DNA of 64,000 nt from JAXMHQ01 sp046346665 (GTDB lineage: Bacteria > Verrucomicrobiota > Verrucomicrobiia > Limisphaerales > JAXMHQ01): contig JAXMHQ010000009.1 in NCBI GenBank assembly GCA_046346665.1, forward strand, positions 62,001 through 126,000, given 5' to 3'. Each line of letters opens with the position of its first letter. Within the stretch, counting starts at the first letter, position 1. Below the pieces are notes generated by a model. That model searched no databases, was not told the origin of the DNA, and saw nothing but the letters and a program-made list of their open reading frames with translations. Shown here piece after piece: positions 24,703 to 33,330 of this stretch. The position numbers and the translations under genes are program-made.

Positions 24703-25656
24703 ATGATTCGAGCCCTGGCGTTGCTCACCAACTTGTTTCCCGCGTGGGTGATGGCAGGCGGCGCGCTGGCGCTGGCGCGGCCGGGGTGGTTTACCTGGTT
24801 TGCAGGCGATTGGATCACGTGGGGACTTGCCGTGATCATGCTGGGCATGGGCATCACGCTGAGCGTGGAGGATTTCAAGTCGGTCCTCAAAATGCCGCGC
24901 GCGGTCGCCATCGGGTTCGTCGCCCATTACGCCATCATGCCGTTCCTCGGCTGGAGCATCGCCCATCTCATGAAACTCGAGACGCCGTTTGCCGTGGGGC
25001 TGATTCTCGTGGCCTGCTGCCCGTGCGGCACGGCGTCGAACGTCGTGAATTACCTCGCCGGATCCAACGTGGCGCTGTCGGTACTGATGACGCTGTGTTC
25101 CACGTTGGGCGCGGTCGTGATGACGCCGCTGCTGACGCAGTGGCTGGCGGGAAAATATGTGCCGGTGGACGCGATGGGGCTGTTCCTGAGCACGCTGAAG
25201 ATCGTGCTCGCGCCGGTGCTGGCCGGGCTGGCGCTGAATCGCTGGGCGCCGCGCCTCGTGAAATTCATGCTGCCGGTGTCCCCGCTGGTTTCGGTGCTGG
25301 CCATCACGATGATCTGCGCCAGCATCATCGGGGCGAGCGCCGAGGGATTCAAGCAATCCGGCGGAGAACTGATCGTGGCCGTGCTGCTGCTGCACACGGG
25401 CGGATTTTTCCTGGGCTACGCTTTCAGCCGCTTGTTGCGCTGCGACGAGCTGACCAGCCGGACAATTTCGGTGGAGGTGGGCATGCAAAATTCGGGCCTG
25501 GGCGCGGCGCTGGCCCGCGCGCACTTTTCAAACCTGCCGCTCGCCCCGCTCCCGTGCGCCATCTCGGCCACGTTCCATTCCGTCATCGGCAGCCTGCTGG
25601 CCGGGTTGTGGCGGCTGCGGCCGGTGAGGAAACGGATGAATGGATTGGGGGATTGA
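24703..25656 (+). CDS. Bile acid:sodium symporter (BASS) family transporter
   Basis: This 317-residue inner-membrane protein has about nine to ten hydrophobic helices. Family signatures are the GMGITLSVEDF segment of helix 2-3 and the discontinuous-helix motif CCPCGTASNVVNYLAGSNVALSV. EVGMQNSGLGAALA is the second broken helix of the sodium-binding core. Bacterial members carry bile acids, pantoate or other organic anions with Na+; the substrate here is not readable. It follows the GH3 gene after a heptad array and could share its transcript. The stop falls inside an octad-like array (GGATTGAT units). Confidence 0.9.
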   Translation: MIRALALLTNLFPAWVMAGGALALARPGWFTWFAGDWITWGLAVIMLGMGITLSVEDFKSVLKMPRAVAIGFVAHYAIMPFLGWSIAHLMKLETPFAVGLILVACCPCGTASNVVNYLAGSNVALSVLMTLCSTLGAVVMTPLLTQWLAGKYVPVDAMGLFLSTLKIVLAPVLAGLALNRWAPRLVKFMLPVSPLVSVLAITMICASIIGASAEGFKQSGGELIVAVLLLHTGGFFLGYAFSRLLRCDELTSRTISVEVGMQNSGLGAALARAHFSNLPLAPLPCAISATFHSVIGSLLAGLWRLRPVRKRMNGLGD

Positions 25657-25767
25657 TGGATGGATGGGTCGCGCGAAGGATGCGACGGGGGCGAAAGCAA
25701 TCGGAAAAAATCGGTTCCCGGCTGTCCTTCGCGGCCTTCGCGGCCTTCGCGCGAACATTCCCTCGGG

Positions 25768-26829
25768 CTACTCGGCGTTTGGGTAGGAGCCGAGGATCTT
25801 GACGAAATTGCAATGTTCGCCGAGCTGGCCGATGGCCTTGGCGACGCGGCGGTCTTCCATGTGTCCGTCGCAATCGATGAAGAAGAAATATTCCCACGCC
25901 TTGCGTTTGCTGGGGCGGGACTCGATTTTCGTCATGTTGATGCGGTTGCGGCGGAAGGCCGCCAGCGCGCTGTGCAGGGCGCCGACTTTGTCGGTGATGC
26001 TGACCATGAGGCTGGTGCGGTCCTTGCCGGTGGGCGGGCTGCAGGTGCGGCCGAGCACCAGGAAGCGGGTGGCATTGGCGGCGTTGTCCTGGATGTCGAG
26101 TTCGAGGATCGGCACCTTGTATTTTTCGGCGGCCAGTGCGCCGGCGATCGCGGCGGCGTTTTTCTCGCGGGCGGCGAACTCGGCCGACCGGGCATTGGAA
26201 GACGTCTCAATGATTTCGACCCGGGGCAGGTGGTTCTGGACCCAGCCGCGGCATTGAGCCAGCGATTGCGGGTGGGCGTAGAGCCGTCGGATATCGGATC
26301 GGCGCCACCGGCTGAGAAGGCATTGCTGCACCTTGAGAATGATTTGGGCGACGATTTTCAGGTCGCTTTCGACGAACATATCGAGCGTGTGAGTGACGAC
26401 GCCCTCGGTGGTGTTCTCAACCGGGACGACGCCGTAATCCGCCCGGCTTTTGCTGACCTCGGTGAAGACGTCGGCGATGGTTTTCTGGGAGGCGTATTTG
26501 AGGCTGGATCCGAACCGGCGGATGGCGGCCTGGTGGGTGAACGTGGCTTCCGGCCCGAGATAGGCGATGGTGAGGGTTTTCTCCAGGGCCAGGGCGCTGG
26601 ACATGATTTCCCGGTAAATCGCGTGGAGTTGGTCCGAAGTGATGGGGCCGGGGTTGAGCCGGCTGACCCGCTGCAACACGGCGCGTTCCCGGTGCGGCGC
26701 GTAAATCTCCTCGCCGGCGCGCAGCTTGATTTCGCCGATCGCCAGCACGTGCCGCGTGCGATCGTTCAACAGCTTGATGATCTGCGCGTCGAGCTTGTCG
26801 ATGGACTTGCGATGTTCGGGAATGTTCAC
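25768..26829 (-). CDS. pheA: Bifunctional chorismate mutase/prephenate dehydratase (P-protein)
   Basis: The protein converts chorismate to prephenate and then to phenylpyruvate in phenylalanine synthesis. Its 353 residues comprise an AroQ chorismate mutase (IPEHRKSIDKLDAQIIKLLNDR, about 3-24; GEIK), a prephenate dehydratase core (IAYLGPEATFTHQAA; VVPVENTTEGVV; NATRFLVLG) and an ACT domain with the Phe-binding KIESRPSK motif near residue 305, so feedback inhibition by phenylalanine is expected. The start is the first Met of the chorismate-mutase helix. A heptad array (ATTCAGA x3, 26848-26868) lies directly upstream. The gap 25657-25767 holds only array remnants. Confidence 0.95.
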   Translation of the reverse strand: MNIPEHRKSIDKLDAQIIKLLNDRTRHVLAIGEIKLRAGEEIYAPHRERAVLQRVSRLNPGPITSDQLHAIYREIMSSALALEKTLTIAYLGPEATFTHQAAIRRFGSSLKYASQKTIADVFTEVSKSRADYGVVPVENTTEGVVTHTLDMFVESDLKIVAQIILKVQQCLLSRWRRSDIRRLYAHPQSLAQCRGWVQNHLPRVEIIETSSNARSAEFAAREKNAAAIAGALAAEKYKVPILELDIQDNAANATRFLVLGRTCSPPTGKDRTSLMVSITDKVGALHSALAAFRRNRINMTKIESRPSKRKAWEYFFFIDCDGHMEDRRVAKAIGQLGEHCNFVKILGSYPNAE

Positions 26830-26946
26830 AATCCGGGAGAATACAGGATTCAGAATTCAGAATCCAGAAGACAAAAGAAAGGCAGAAGGCGCGGTGTGGA
26901 ATGCAGAAATGGGCAGCCGCGATCCTCAGACCGCGGGTCCTTATGA

Positions 26947-27024
26947 GTAGGAGACGAGGTAACGAGTCTCAAAACATTCCCCAGTCTTTGAAATGAGTTA
27001 GAGACTCCTGACGTCGTCTCCTAC
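26947..27024. repeat. Inverted repeat GTAGGAGACGA
   Basis: Arms 26947-26970 and 27001-27024 (beginning GTAGGAGACGA and ending TCGTCTCCTAC) pair with few mismatches around a 30-bp loop. It stands between the pheA start and the scpB stop and could end the scpAB transcript. Confidence 0.7.
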
Positions 27025-27035
27025 GTTGGGAACGA

Positions 27036-27060
27036 TCCGCGATTTTACAATCGCGGCTAC
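27036..27060. repeat. 25-bp palindrome, identical to 20244-20268
   Basis: Exact inverse copy of the palindrome upstream of the LTD/CotH gene. Here it ends 2 bp before the scpB stop codon. Confidence 0.8.
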
Positions 27061-27062
27061 GG

Positions 27063-27764
27063 CTACGGCTGCGGCTGCGGCGATTCTGAATTCTCGCCGA
27101 TCGGCGCCTGGCCTTCGGCCTGTTCGAGCGTGAGTTGTTCCGGCGGGGTGGTGGCGAGGCCGGGGTCGACGGTGGCGAGGCCGGGGGGCTTTTCGACGAC
27201 GATTTTGCGCAGTTCATCCGCGGCGGGCAGGTCTTCGAGGCTGCGCAGTCCGAAATATTCCAGGAATGCCTGGGTGGTGCCGTAGGTGGAGGGGCGGCCG
27301 ACGACTTCGGCGCGGCCGACGGCTTCGACGAGGCCGCGTTCCATGAGGGTTTGCATGGTGCCGTCGACGCTGACGCCGCGGATCTGTTCGATTTCGCCGC
27401 GGGTGACGGGCTGGCGGTAGGCGATGATGGCGAGTGTTTCGAGGGCGGGCTGGGAGAGGCGGGGCGGGCGGGCTTTGACGCCGACCAGCGCGCGGAGCCA
27501 GGGGGCGAATTCCGGCTGGGTGACGAATTGCCAGGAACCGGCAACGCAGGCGAGGCGATAGCTGCGCCCGGCGGATTCATGATCGGCCGCCAGTTGTTCC
27601 AGCGCGGCGACCAGGTCGGCTTCGCGGGTCTTTTTGAGCGCCTTCGCCTCCGGCCCGGCTTCCTCCTCCGCGGCGGCGTCGGAAAGGACGTCGCGAAGTT
27701 CCTTCACGCTGAGGGGTTTTTGGGCCGAAAACAGCAGCGATTCCAAAATGAATTTGAGTTCCAT
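27063..27764 (-). CDS. scpB: Segregation and condensation protein B
   Basis: Kleisin-associated winged-helix subunit of the SMC-ScpAB condensin. The 233-residue protein begins MELKFILESLLFSAQKPLS, the typical ScpB opening, and has two winged-helix segments. The signature LSQPALETLAIIAYRQPVTRGEIEQIRGV and the RAEVVGRPSTYGTTQAFLEYFGL segment are both present. A Pro/Glu-rich tail (about 195-233) follows. The gene is one base from the scpA stop (TAG-G-ATG) and is clearly co-translated. The smc partner is not in the window. Confidence 0.95.
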   Translation of the reverse strand: MELKFILESLLFSAQKPLSVKELRDVLSDAAAEEEAGPEAKALKKTREADLVAALEQLAADHESAGRSYRLACVAGSWQFVTQPEFAPWLRALVGVKARPPRLSQPALETLAIIAYRQPVTRGEIEQIRGVSVDGTMQTLMERGLVEAVGRAEVVGRPSTYGTTQAFLEYFGLRSLEDLPAADELRKIVVEKPPGLATVDPGLATTPPEQLTLEQAEGQAPIGENSESPQPQP

Positions 27765-27765
27765 C

Positions 27766-28587
27766 CTAGGCGGGTTTGATTGGTTCAGCCGGCACGGGCG
27801 ATTCGGCGGGCGGGGTGGAAGATTCGGGGGGATTCTCGGCCGGGGCCGCAGGGGCGGCGGGCGGCGGGGCCGGGGCGATTTCGATTTCGGCGAAGGCTTC
27901 CGGCTGCATGCAAACGAGCTTTTTCAGCCGCATGAGCTCCAGGAGGGCCAGGAAGGTGCAAACGACTTCGGACCGGGTTGCGGCGCCTTCGAACAGCTCG
28001 GAGAATTTCAACCGGGGCCGCTCGGTGGTCAGGCGCAGGAGATGTTCGATTTTTTCGCTGACCGTCCATTTGTCCTCGAAGATCTCGCGGGGATTCTCCT
28101 TCTGGGCAATTCGCTTCAGAACGCCGTTGACGGCGTTGAGCAGGTCGAAAATGGAAACCTCGGGTTTGGCGGGGGTGGTGTCCGCTTCGAGTTCCAGTTT
28201 GCCGGGGATCCTGGGGAAAGTGTTTTCCTGGCGTTCTTCGAGCCCGTGAAGCTGGACCGCGGCGTCCTTGAATTTTTTGTACTCGACGAGCTGCCGGATC
28301 AGTTCCCAGCGCGGATCCTCGCCCTCGTCGTCGCCTTCCACCGCCACCTGCTGGTCGGCCGGAAGCAATTCGCGGCTCTTGATGTACATGAGCGTGGCGG
28401 CCATGACCAGGAATTCGCCGGCGACCTCCAGGTCGAGCATCCGCATGGTTTCGATGTACTCGATGAATTGCGTGGCCAGCGAGGTCAGGTTCACCTCGTA
28501 AATGTCCACTTCCTCCTTCTTGATGAGGTAAAGGAGCAAATCCAGCGGGCCTTCGAAGACCTCGAATTTGACTTTGTAATCCGCCAT
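27766..28587 (-). CDS. scpA: Segregation and condensation protein A (kleisin)
   Basis: This 273-residue kleisin bridges SMC heads and recruits ScpB. The N-terminal signature YKVKFEVFEGPLDLLLYLIKKEEVDIYEV (about 4-32) and MLDLEVAGEFLVMAATLMYIKSRELLP are diagnostic. The C-terminal winged helix covers about 185-235 (LKFSELFEGAATRSEVVCTFLALLELMRLKKL). The protein ends in a Pro/Ala-rich tail of about 35 residues. It is the first gene of the scpAB pair. Confidence 0.95.
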   Translation of the reverse strand: MADYKVKFEVFEGPLDLLLYLIKKEEVDIYEVNLTSLATQFIEYIETMRMLDLEVAGEFLVMAATLMYIKSRELLPADQQVAVEGDDEGEDPRWELIRQLVEYKKFKDAAVQLHGLEERQENTFPRIPGKLELEADTTPAKPEVSIFDLLNAVNGVLKRIAQKENPREIFEDKWTVSEKIEHLLRLTTERPRLKFSELFEGAATRSEVVCTFLALLELMRLKKLVCMQPEAFAEIEIAPAPPPAAPAAPAENPPESSTPPAESPVPAEPIKPA

Positions 28588-28939
28588 GCGGCTCCGGCGC
28601 CAAGTGAGACGCGGGACGCAAACATCCTAGGGACCGGGGAAGGGGTTGTCGATTTTGGATTTTGGAATTTTGGATGCGGGGCAAGCAACCACGGATGGAC
28701 ACGGATCCACACTGATCGAGCAGAGATCTTTGACGCGAACGAGCGCGAATTCTCAAATCGTGTCCATTCGCGTCAAAACTCCGCATGCTGTTCCCACCTG
28801 ACGTCATGAACATGCAGGATTGACAATGGGTGGGGGTTTCCTATTATATGAAAGTTCGGGTGGCAGCACGTTTCTTCAGCGGGGTTCCCCACCCCCACCT
28901 CCTTGGCGTCTGCCGCCCGAATATTTATTTGGGTTCAGC

Positions 28940-28967
28940 TTGACTGCCCGGGGGCGTTTCCTTAGCT
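28940..28967 (+). promoter_or_regulatory. Putative promoter of tRNA-Asp
   Basis: TTGACT (28940-28945), a 16-bp spacer and TTAGCT (28962-28967) would start a transcript about 10 nt before the tRNA. A stronger pair, TTGACA (28820-28825) and TATTAT (28842-28847) with a 16-bp spacer, lies further upstream and could serve the same gene with a 130-nt leader. The rest of the 28588-28983 gap holds ATTTTGG heptads (about 28652-28674), CACGGATG-type units and a TTTGACGCGAA inverted pair. Confidence 0.4.
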
Positions 28968-28983
28968 TCACCTGCCCCATTGC

Positions 28984-29060
28984 GGGGGCGTAGCTCAATT
29001 GGTTAGAGCGCTGCCCTGTCACGGCAGAGGTTACGGGTTCGAGCCCCGCCGCTCCCGCCA
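28984..29060 (+). tRNA. tRNA-Asp (GTC)
   Basis: A 77-nt cloverleaf. The acceptor arms GGGGGCG and CGCTCCC pair with one G-U, the D-arm is GCTCAATTGGTTAGAGC, and the anticodon arm is CTGCC-CTGTCAC-GGCAG with anticodon GTC at 29018-29020. The T-arm contains GGGTTCGAGCCCC. The terminal CCA is encoded. A T-rich stretch just after (CTGTTTTCCCTTTT) may terminate the transcript. Confidence 0.97.
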
Positions 29061-29188
29061 CTGTTTTCCCTTTTGACACAGGCTTTCTCTGCATCGATTT
29101 CCAGCCCAGCCCATCCTGGCATGCCTGCTTGCCATTGATTAGCGATAATTCGCGATAATTTGCGTCAACCCCACCCGGTTTCCGCGAA

Positions 29189-29605
29189 TCACTTCCGATA
29201 CACAAACACCATGCCTTCGTTGGTCATGGTGAACGTGCCGGGTTCCACGCTGCCAAAGGTGACGCCGGCGCCTTCCCATTGCAGCGTAAGCTGGTTTCCC
29301 GCCTGGGTGTAACTGGCGTTCACGTCGCGGGTGGCATCGGGATGGCCTTCGACGGAAAAGACCACGCGGCTGACGCCGTGGTGATCGGCGCCCAGATCCA
29401 TCGATCCGGATTTCACCATGAAACTGTGGCCTTCGTGATTGAGCGCGCACGGGACCGGCTTTCCGTCGACGCTGGCCAGCGTGTACTTCCCGGCGGGATT
29501 GAGGTCCGCCGCGGGCTTTGCTGTTTCAGGCTTTGTGCAACCTGCCACCGCGAGCAGCAGGACGGCGGAGGTGAGAACGGGAAAACGACCGGTTTGAGTT
29601 TTCAT
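29189..29605 (-). CDS. Small lipoprotein, lipocalin-like/META-like
   Basis: This 138-residue protein has a type II signal: MKTQTGRF..., then VLLLAVAGC, so Cys23 is the likely lipidated residue. The mature part (GKYTLASVDGKPVPCALNHEGHSFMVKSGSMDLG ... GNQLTLQWEGAG ... TMTNEGMVFVYRK) has the alternating beta pattern of small beta-barrel lipoproteins. I do not recognise a named family with confidence. TAGGAT lies 6 nt before the ATG, suggesting leaderless transcription. It stands alone between the tRNA and the YceI-like gene. Confidence 0.75.
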   Translation of the reverse strand: MKTQTGRFPVLTSAVLLLAVAGCTKPETAKPAADLNPAGKYTLASVDGKPVPCALNHEGHSFMVKSGSMDLGADHHGVSRVVFSVEGHPDATRDVNASYTQAGNQLTLQWEGAGVTFGSVEPGTFTMTNEGMVFVYRK

Positions 29606-29727
29606 GCCGCGATCCTATCTCCCGCGGATCCGGCATCGTGAATCGAAAAAACTGTGCCTTACATTGAAAGGGTGTTATCTGGAGATGTCGCCGATTCCGC
29701 AGAACCAAACGACGCGTTCCCGGAAAG

Positions 29728-29755
29728 CCTGCAACCTGCAACCTGCAACCTGCAA
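29728..29755. repeat. Heptad array (CCTGCAA)x4
   Basis: Four perfect 7-bp units lie just past the YceI-like stop. The unit is the same as in the array at 16081-16115. Confidence 0.85.
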
Positions 29756-29771
29756 CCCTCCACCCCGCGGG

Positions 29772-30437
29772 CTATTTCGCTGCGGCGGGCGCGGCTTTCT
29801 GGCCGACCATCCAGTCGAAGATGAGTTTCACGTCGTCGCCGGTTTTGATCATGCCCATGGCGATGGCGGGGGCGGGCGGCTGGATTTTGAAATCGGTCAT
29901 CTTCACCGTGGTGGTGCCGGTGATCCGGACTTTTCTGGCGCCGAGCGGGGTGATGTTGACCGGCATGGAGATGGTGTTGGTGACGCCGGCAACGATGAGG
30001 GAGCCCTTGGAATCGAAAACATACGGCGCGTTGGTGTCCTTCGGCGATTCTTTAAGGACCAGTTCCTGGAGTCGATAAGTGATTCGCAGGGTGGTCGATT
30101 GCAGCAGCTTTTCGTACATGATGTCGTCCATGTGCGTGCTGTAGGGTTTGCCGTCTTTCTCGACGCTGGTCAGCGACTTGATGGGAATGAAAGCGACGGC
30201 TCGTGCCTCCACTTTGCCGGCGGGGACGGCCTGGCCGGGATCGAGCGGGAAACCGGCGCCGGCTTCGATGAAGCCGCCGATGAGCGTGCCTTCGACCTGC
30301 CAGTCGTGAATGGAGGAGGTGCCTTCGATGCGGACTTTGCTGCCGGGCATGGGGTCGAGGCGGACGGGGGCATCGGCGGCGGCGGCGACGGAAGCGGCGA
30401 GGAGGAGACAGGCGGTGGAGAGGGCGTAGGACTTCAT
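29772..30437 (-). CDS. YceI-family periplasmic protein
   Basis: This 221-residue protein has a signal peptide (MKSYALSTACLLLAASVAAAA) and a lipocalin-like YceI barrel. SKVRIEGTSSIHDWQVEG (about 33-50) is the family opening, and FDSKGSLIVAGVTNTISMPVNI is the central strand pair. Homologues bind polyisoprenoids or amide lipids in the periplasm. The gene lies 62 bp downstream of the Gfo/Idh/MocA gene on the same strand and may be co-transcribed with it. Confidence 0.88.
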   Translation of the reverse strand: MKSYALSTACLLLAASVAAAADAPVRLDPMPGSKVRIEGTSSIHDWQVEGTLIGGFIEAGAGFPLDPGQAVPAGKVEARAVAFIPIKSLTSVEKDGKPYSTHMDDIMYEKLLQSTTLRITYRLQELVLKESPKDTNAPYVFDSKGSLIVAGVTNTISMPVNITPLGARKVRITGTTTVKMTDFKIQPPAPAIAMGMIKTGDDVKLIFDWMVGQKAAPAAAK

Positions 30438-30499
30438 GATGGATTCTGTTTTCGGGTGCGCGGTTTCGGCTCCGGTTCTGGATATGGACGTGCGGGGGG

Positions 30500-31861
30500 T
30501 CAGCTCAATTCAAACCACTCCGGCTTGAAGACAATCCGTTCGCCGGTGCGGATCGCTTCCGACGCTTTGATCGCGGTGAGCGTGGCCTGGTAACCTTCGA
30601 GGTAACCGGCTGCGGGCAGGCGATGCACCTTCGACAGGTGCTCCGCCAGCGCGGCCGGGTCGTCCGAGCCGAAGACGGACGTGAAATCCTCGGCGGCGGC
30701 GGCGACTTCGACGGAATTGCGGAGGAACGCTTCGAGCGCGGTGTAGAGCGGTTGGGTGGTGGGGGAATCCTCGCTGGACTTGTCGGTGAGCGTGGCTTGC
30801 TTGGTGGCGTTGGCGACGAGGGCGATCCCGGTTTCCTTGTAAAAGGCGTCTTTCTTGGCGTAAACCTCCCAGCCCAGCAGCGGCGCGTCGACTTCCTTGA
30901 ACAGCCATGCCTTGCTCTCGCGCATCATGATGGCGGAATCGCTGCCGTACAAAATTTCGTAACTGGAATCAAACGAGTTCGCCAGCGTGGCGTCGTAGAT
31001 CCAGCGCAGGTTTCCCGGGTATTCCACAATCACCTGGATCGTGTCCGCCACATCCCGCCCGTCGTTCCACAGCATGATGCCGCCGAAGCCGGTGACCGAC
31101 ACCGGCCGGGTGTCGAGAAACCAGCCGGCCTGGTCCAGGGCGTGGATGCCGATTTCGCCGATGAGGCCGAGGGAAGTGGCCTGGTGGAGGCGCCAGTTGA
31201 GTTCCTTTTCCCGGTCGGGGTTGGGCGAGGCCGCGCGCCAGCTTTGTTTCTTATGCCATTGAGCTCGGGCGAGGGCCGGTTTCCCGAGTGCGCCGGACCG
31301 GACGAAGGGGAACAGGAATCGGCGCTGGGCGTCGGAGCGCATTTGCAATCCGGATTGAAACACCAGCCGTGGGGCGGCCTTGGCGGCGAGCGCGATGGCG
31401 CGGGCGTCCTCGATAGAATTGGCCAGGGGCGCTTCGCAGTAAACATGTTTTCCCGCCTTCAACGCGGCCAGAACGATGTCCTTGTGCTGATAAGTCGGGG
31501 TGGCGATGACGAGCGCCTGGACATTTGGATTGTCGAGCAGGGTTTTGTAATCGGCCGACTGGGCCGCGCCGGGCGCAAGCGAGGCGCCGCGCTTGAGCGA
31601 GGCCGGGTAGGTGTCGCAAATGGCGGTGACCTCCGCCTGGGGCAACCGGCCCAGCATCGTGAGAATATCCCGTCCCCGAAGGCCGAGCCCGATGACCCCG
31701 ATTTTCAGTTTTGCGGCGGAAGACTTGGCCGGCGCGGTTGCCGGGGCGGTTTCCTGGGCGAACAGCGGCACGCCGCCCAGCAGCGTCATTACCGTCGCCA
31801 GCGAGCCGCCTTTTAGAAAATCCCGCCGGTTGAATTCGTTCTCTTGTTCAGGTGTGGTCAT
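30500..31861 (-). CDS. Tat-exported Gfo/Idh/MocA-family oxidoreductase
   Basis: This 453-residue protein has the twin-arginine signal NRRDFLKGGSLATVMTLLGG, so it is folded with cofactor before export. A Rossmann fold follows (LKIGVIGLGLRGRDILTML, about 51-69). The family EAP-type motif is HVYCEAPLANSIEDARAI. The second domain contains EIGIHALDQAGWFL, where a catalytic His is expected. Periplasmic members of this group are numerous in Verrucomicrobiota and Planctomycetota and act on sugars, but the substrate here is unknown. Confidence 0.9.
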   Translation of the reverse strand: MTTPEQENEFNRRDFLKGGSLATVMTLLGGVPLFAQETAPATAPAKSSAAKLKIGVIGLGLRGRDILTMLGRLPQAEVTAICDTYPASLKRGASLAPGAAQSADYKTLLDNPNVQALVIATPTYQHKDIVLAALKAGKHVYCEAPLANSIEDARAIALAAKAAPRLVFQSGLQMRSDAQRRFLFPFVRSGALGKPALARAQWHKKQSWRAASPNPDREKELNWRLHQATSLGLIGEIGIHALDQAGWFLDTRPVSVTGFGGIMLWNDGRDVADTIQVIVEYPGNLRWIYDATLANSFDSSYEILYGSDSAIMMRESKAWLFKEVDAPLLGWEVYAKKDAFYKETGIALVANATKQATLTDKSSEDSPTTQPLYTALEAFLRNSVEVAAAAEDFTSVFGSDDPAALAEHLSKVHRLPAAGYLEGYQATLTAIKASEAIRTGERIVFKPEWFELS

Positions 31862-32056
31862 ACGTTCACATCGATGCAGGTCCAGGTCCGCGCAAGTCCC
31901 AAAACGCCCGCAGTGTGTCGTTTTGACGTCGCGGGATCAAGCAGACTTCAAAAAGAGAACAGGATTTCCGGGAACAATTCCTGATGGAGCCGGCGGGGAC
32001 GCCAACCCTCCGGTCAATGGGAGGGACGCCGTCCCCGGCCGCCCCATTCGAAAAAC

Positions 32057-32236
32057 GGGTGCGATTTACGGCGAGGGTCAGGAGCGCGGCTGTGTCCGCC
32101 AGGACCAGCCGCAGAAATGTTCGATATTCCAACGCTCCCTGTCTTCTCAAACGCCTTCGCATCTGCCACGTCCCTGCGGCTGATCCTTCGGATACAGCCG
32201 CGCTCCGGGAATTGCCCCTCATTTCGAATCGCACCC
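32057..32236. repeat. About 180-bp MITE-like inverted-repeat element
   Basis: Outer ends GGGTGCGATT (32057-32066) and AATCGCACCC (32227-32236) are perfect inverses. Inner arms 32081-32114 and 32174-32206 (GGAGCGCGGCTGT ... CAGCCGCGCTCC) pair at nearly all positions around a 59-bp centre. No coding capacity. A 17-bp sequence GGGAGGGACGCCGTCCC (32019-32035) just outside recurs at 43005-43021. I see no gene in the 31862-32327 gap. Confidence 0.7.
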
Positions 32237-32327
32237 TCGAAAAACCCGCATCTTGCAACCCGCCCCCCGCGGCGATAGCCTGAGCCAGTATGACACGGCG
32301 GCATGCAATCACAGGCGGGAGGCGGGG

Positions 32328-33326
32328 ATGATTCGATCGCTCGTGTTCACCACACAGGGCCGGCTGCACAGCAAGGACATCGACATGTTCCTGATGCCGA
32401 CCTTGTTGTCGGACACAAATCTCTTTTTGTGGGTGGACCTGGAGAATCCGACGCCGGAGGAATCGCGCTACGTTCTGGAGCAGGTTTTTCATTTTCATCC
32501 GCTGTCGATCGAGGATTGCGTGGCGGTGAGTCCGTCGCCGAAGGTGGAGGAATATGTGCCGAAGGAGGACGACCGGTTTTCGCCGTATTTGTTCATGATC
32601 ATTCATGCGGTGGATTACAGCCGCAAGGACGGGGTGTTTGCGACGAGCGAGCTGGATTTCTTTTTGGGCAAGAATTACCTGGTCACGTATCATTCGGATC
32701 CGATGCGGAGCGTGACTGCGACGGAGGATCGGGCGGTGAAAAGCACGGTGCACATTGCGCGGGCGCCCGACCGGGTGGCTTACACGCTTTTGGATTCCAT
32801 CGTGGACGGTTACAAGCCGGCTTTGGACGAATTGTCTTTGGAAATCGCGGAACTCGAGCAGCGTGCGCTGGAACATCCGCGCCGGGACACGTTGAACCGG
32901 ATCATGCAAACCAAGAAAGAGGTGTTGCATCTGCGGCAGATCATCGGGCCGCAGCGGGAGGTGCTGGCGCGGTTTGCCAACGGCGATTTCAAACTGATCC
33001 GGGCGCACATGGTGCCATATTACCGGGATGTCTACGATGCGTTGTACCAGATTTCCGACCGGGCGCAGAGTTACATGGATTCGCTGACCGGCACGCTGCA
33101 GGTCTATCTGAACATGAGTTCCAACCAGACCGGCGAGGTGGTGAAGTTGCTCACGCTGATCACGGTGATCACGACGCCGCTGATGATGGTGGGGACGTGG
33201 TACGGGATGAATTTCAAGGATATGCCGGAGCTGAGCTGGCATTACGGCTACCTGGTGGCCGGGGTGCTGACGGTTGTTTCCACGTTGGCCACCTTCCTGT
33301 ATTTCAAGAAGCGGAACTGGTTCTGA
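32328..33326 (+). CDS. corA: CorA-family magnesium/cobalt channel
   Basis: The ATG at 32328 follows a good ribosome-binding site (GGAGGCGGGG) and gives 332 residues. The large N-terminal cytoplasmic domain (FLWVDLENPTPEE, PLSIEDCV) and a long helix lead into two C-terminal membrane helices. The selectivity motif GMN lies in WYGMNFKDMPEL, and the positively charged tail KKRNWF is typical. It is a pentameric Mg2+/Co2+ channel of the inner membrane. The histidine kinase begins 4 bp after its stop, so the three genes 32328-36024 may form one transcript. Confidence 0.94.
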   Translation: MIRSLVFTTQGRLHSKDIDMFLMPTLLSDTNLFLWVDLENPTPEESRYVLEQVFHFHPLSIEDCVAVSPSPKVEEYVPKEDDRFSPYLFMIIHAVDYSRKDGVFATSELDFFLGKNYLVTYHSDPMRSVTATEDRAVKSTVHIARAPDRVAYTLLDSIVDGYKPALDELSLEIAELEQRALEHPRRDTLNRIMQTKKEVLHLRQIIGPQREVLARFANGDFKLIRAHMVPYYRDVYDALYQISDRAQSYMDSLTGTLQVYLNMSSNQTGEVVKLLTLITVITTPLMMVGTWYGMNFKDMPELSWHYGYLVAGVLTVVSTLATFLYFKKRNWF

Positions 33327-33330
33327 CCTC

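Noticed and set aside
28984..29060. tRNA-Asp as an integration site for a mobile island
   Set aside because: No integrase and no repeat of the tRNA 3' end were seen in the window.
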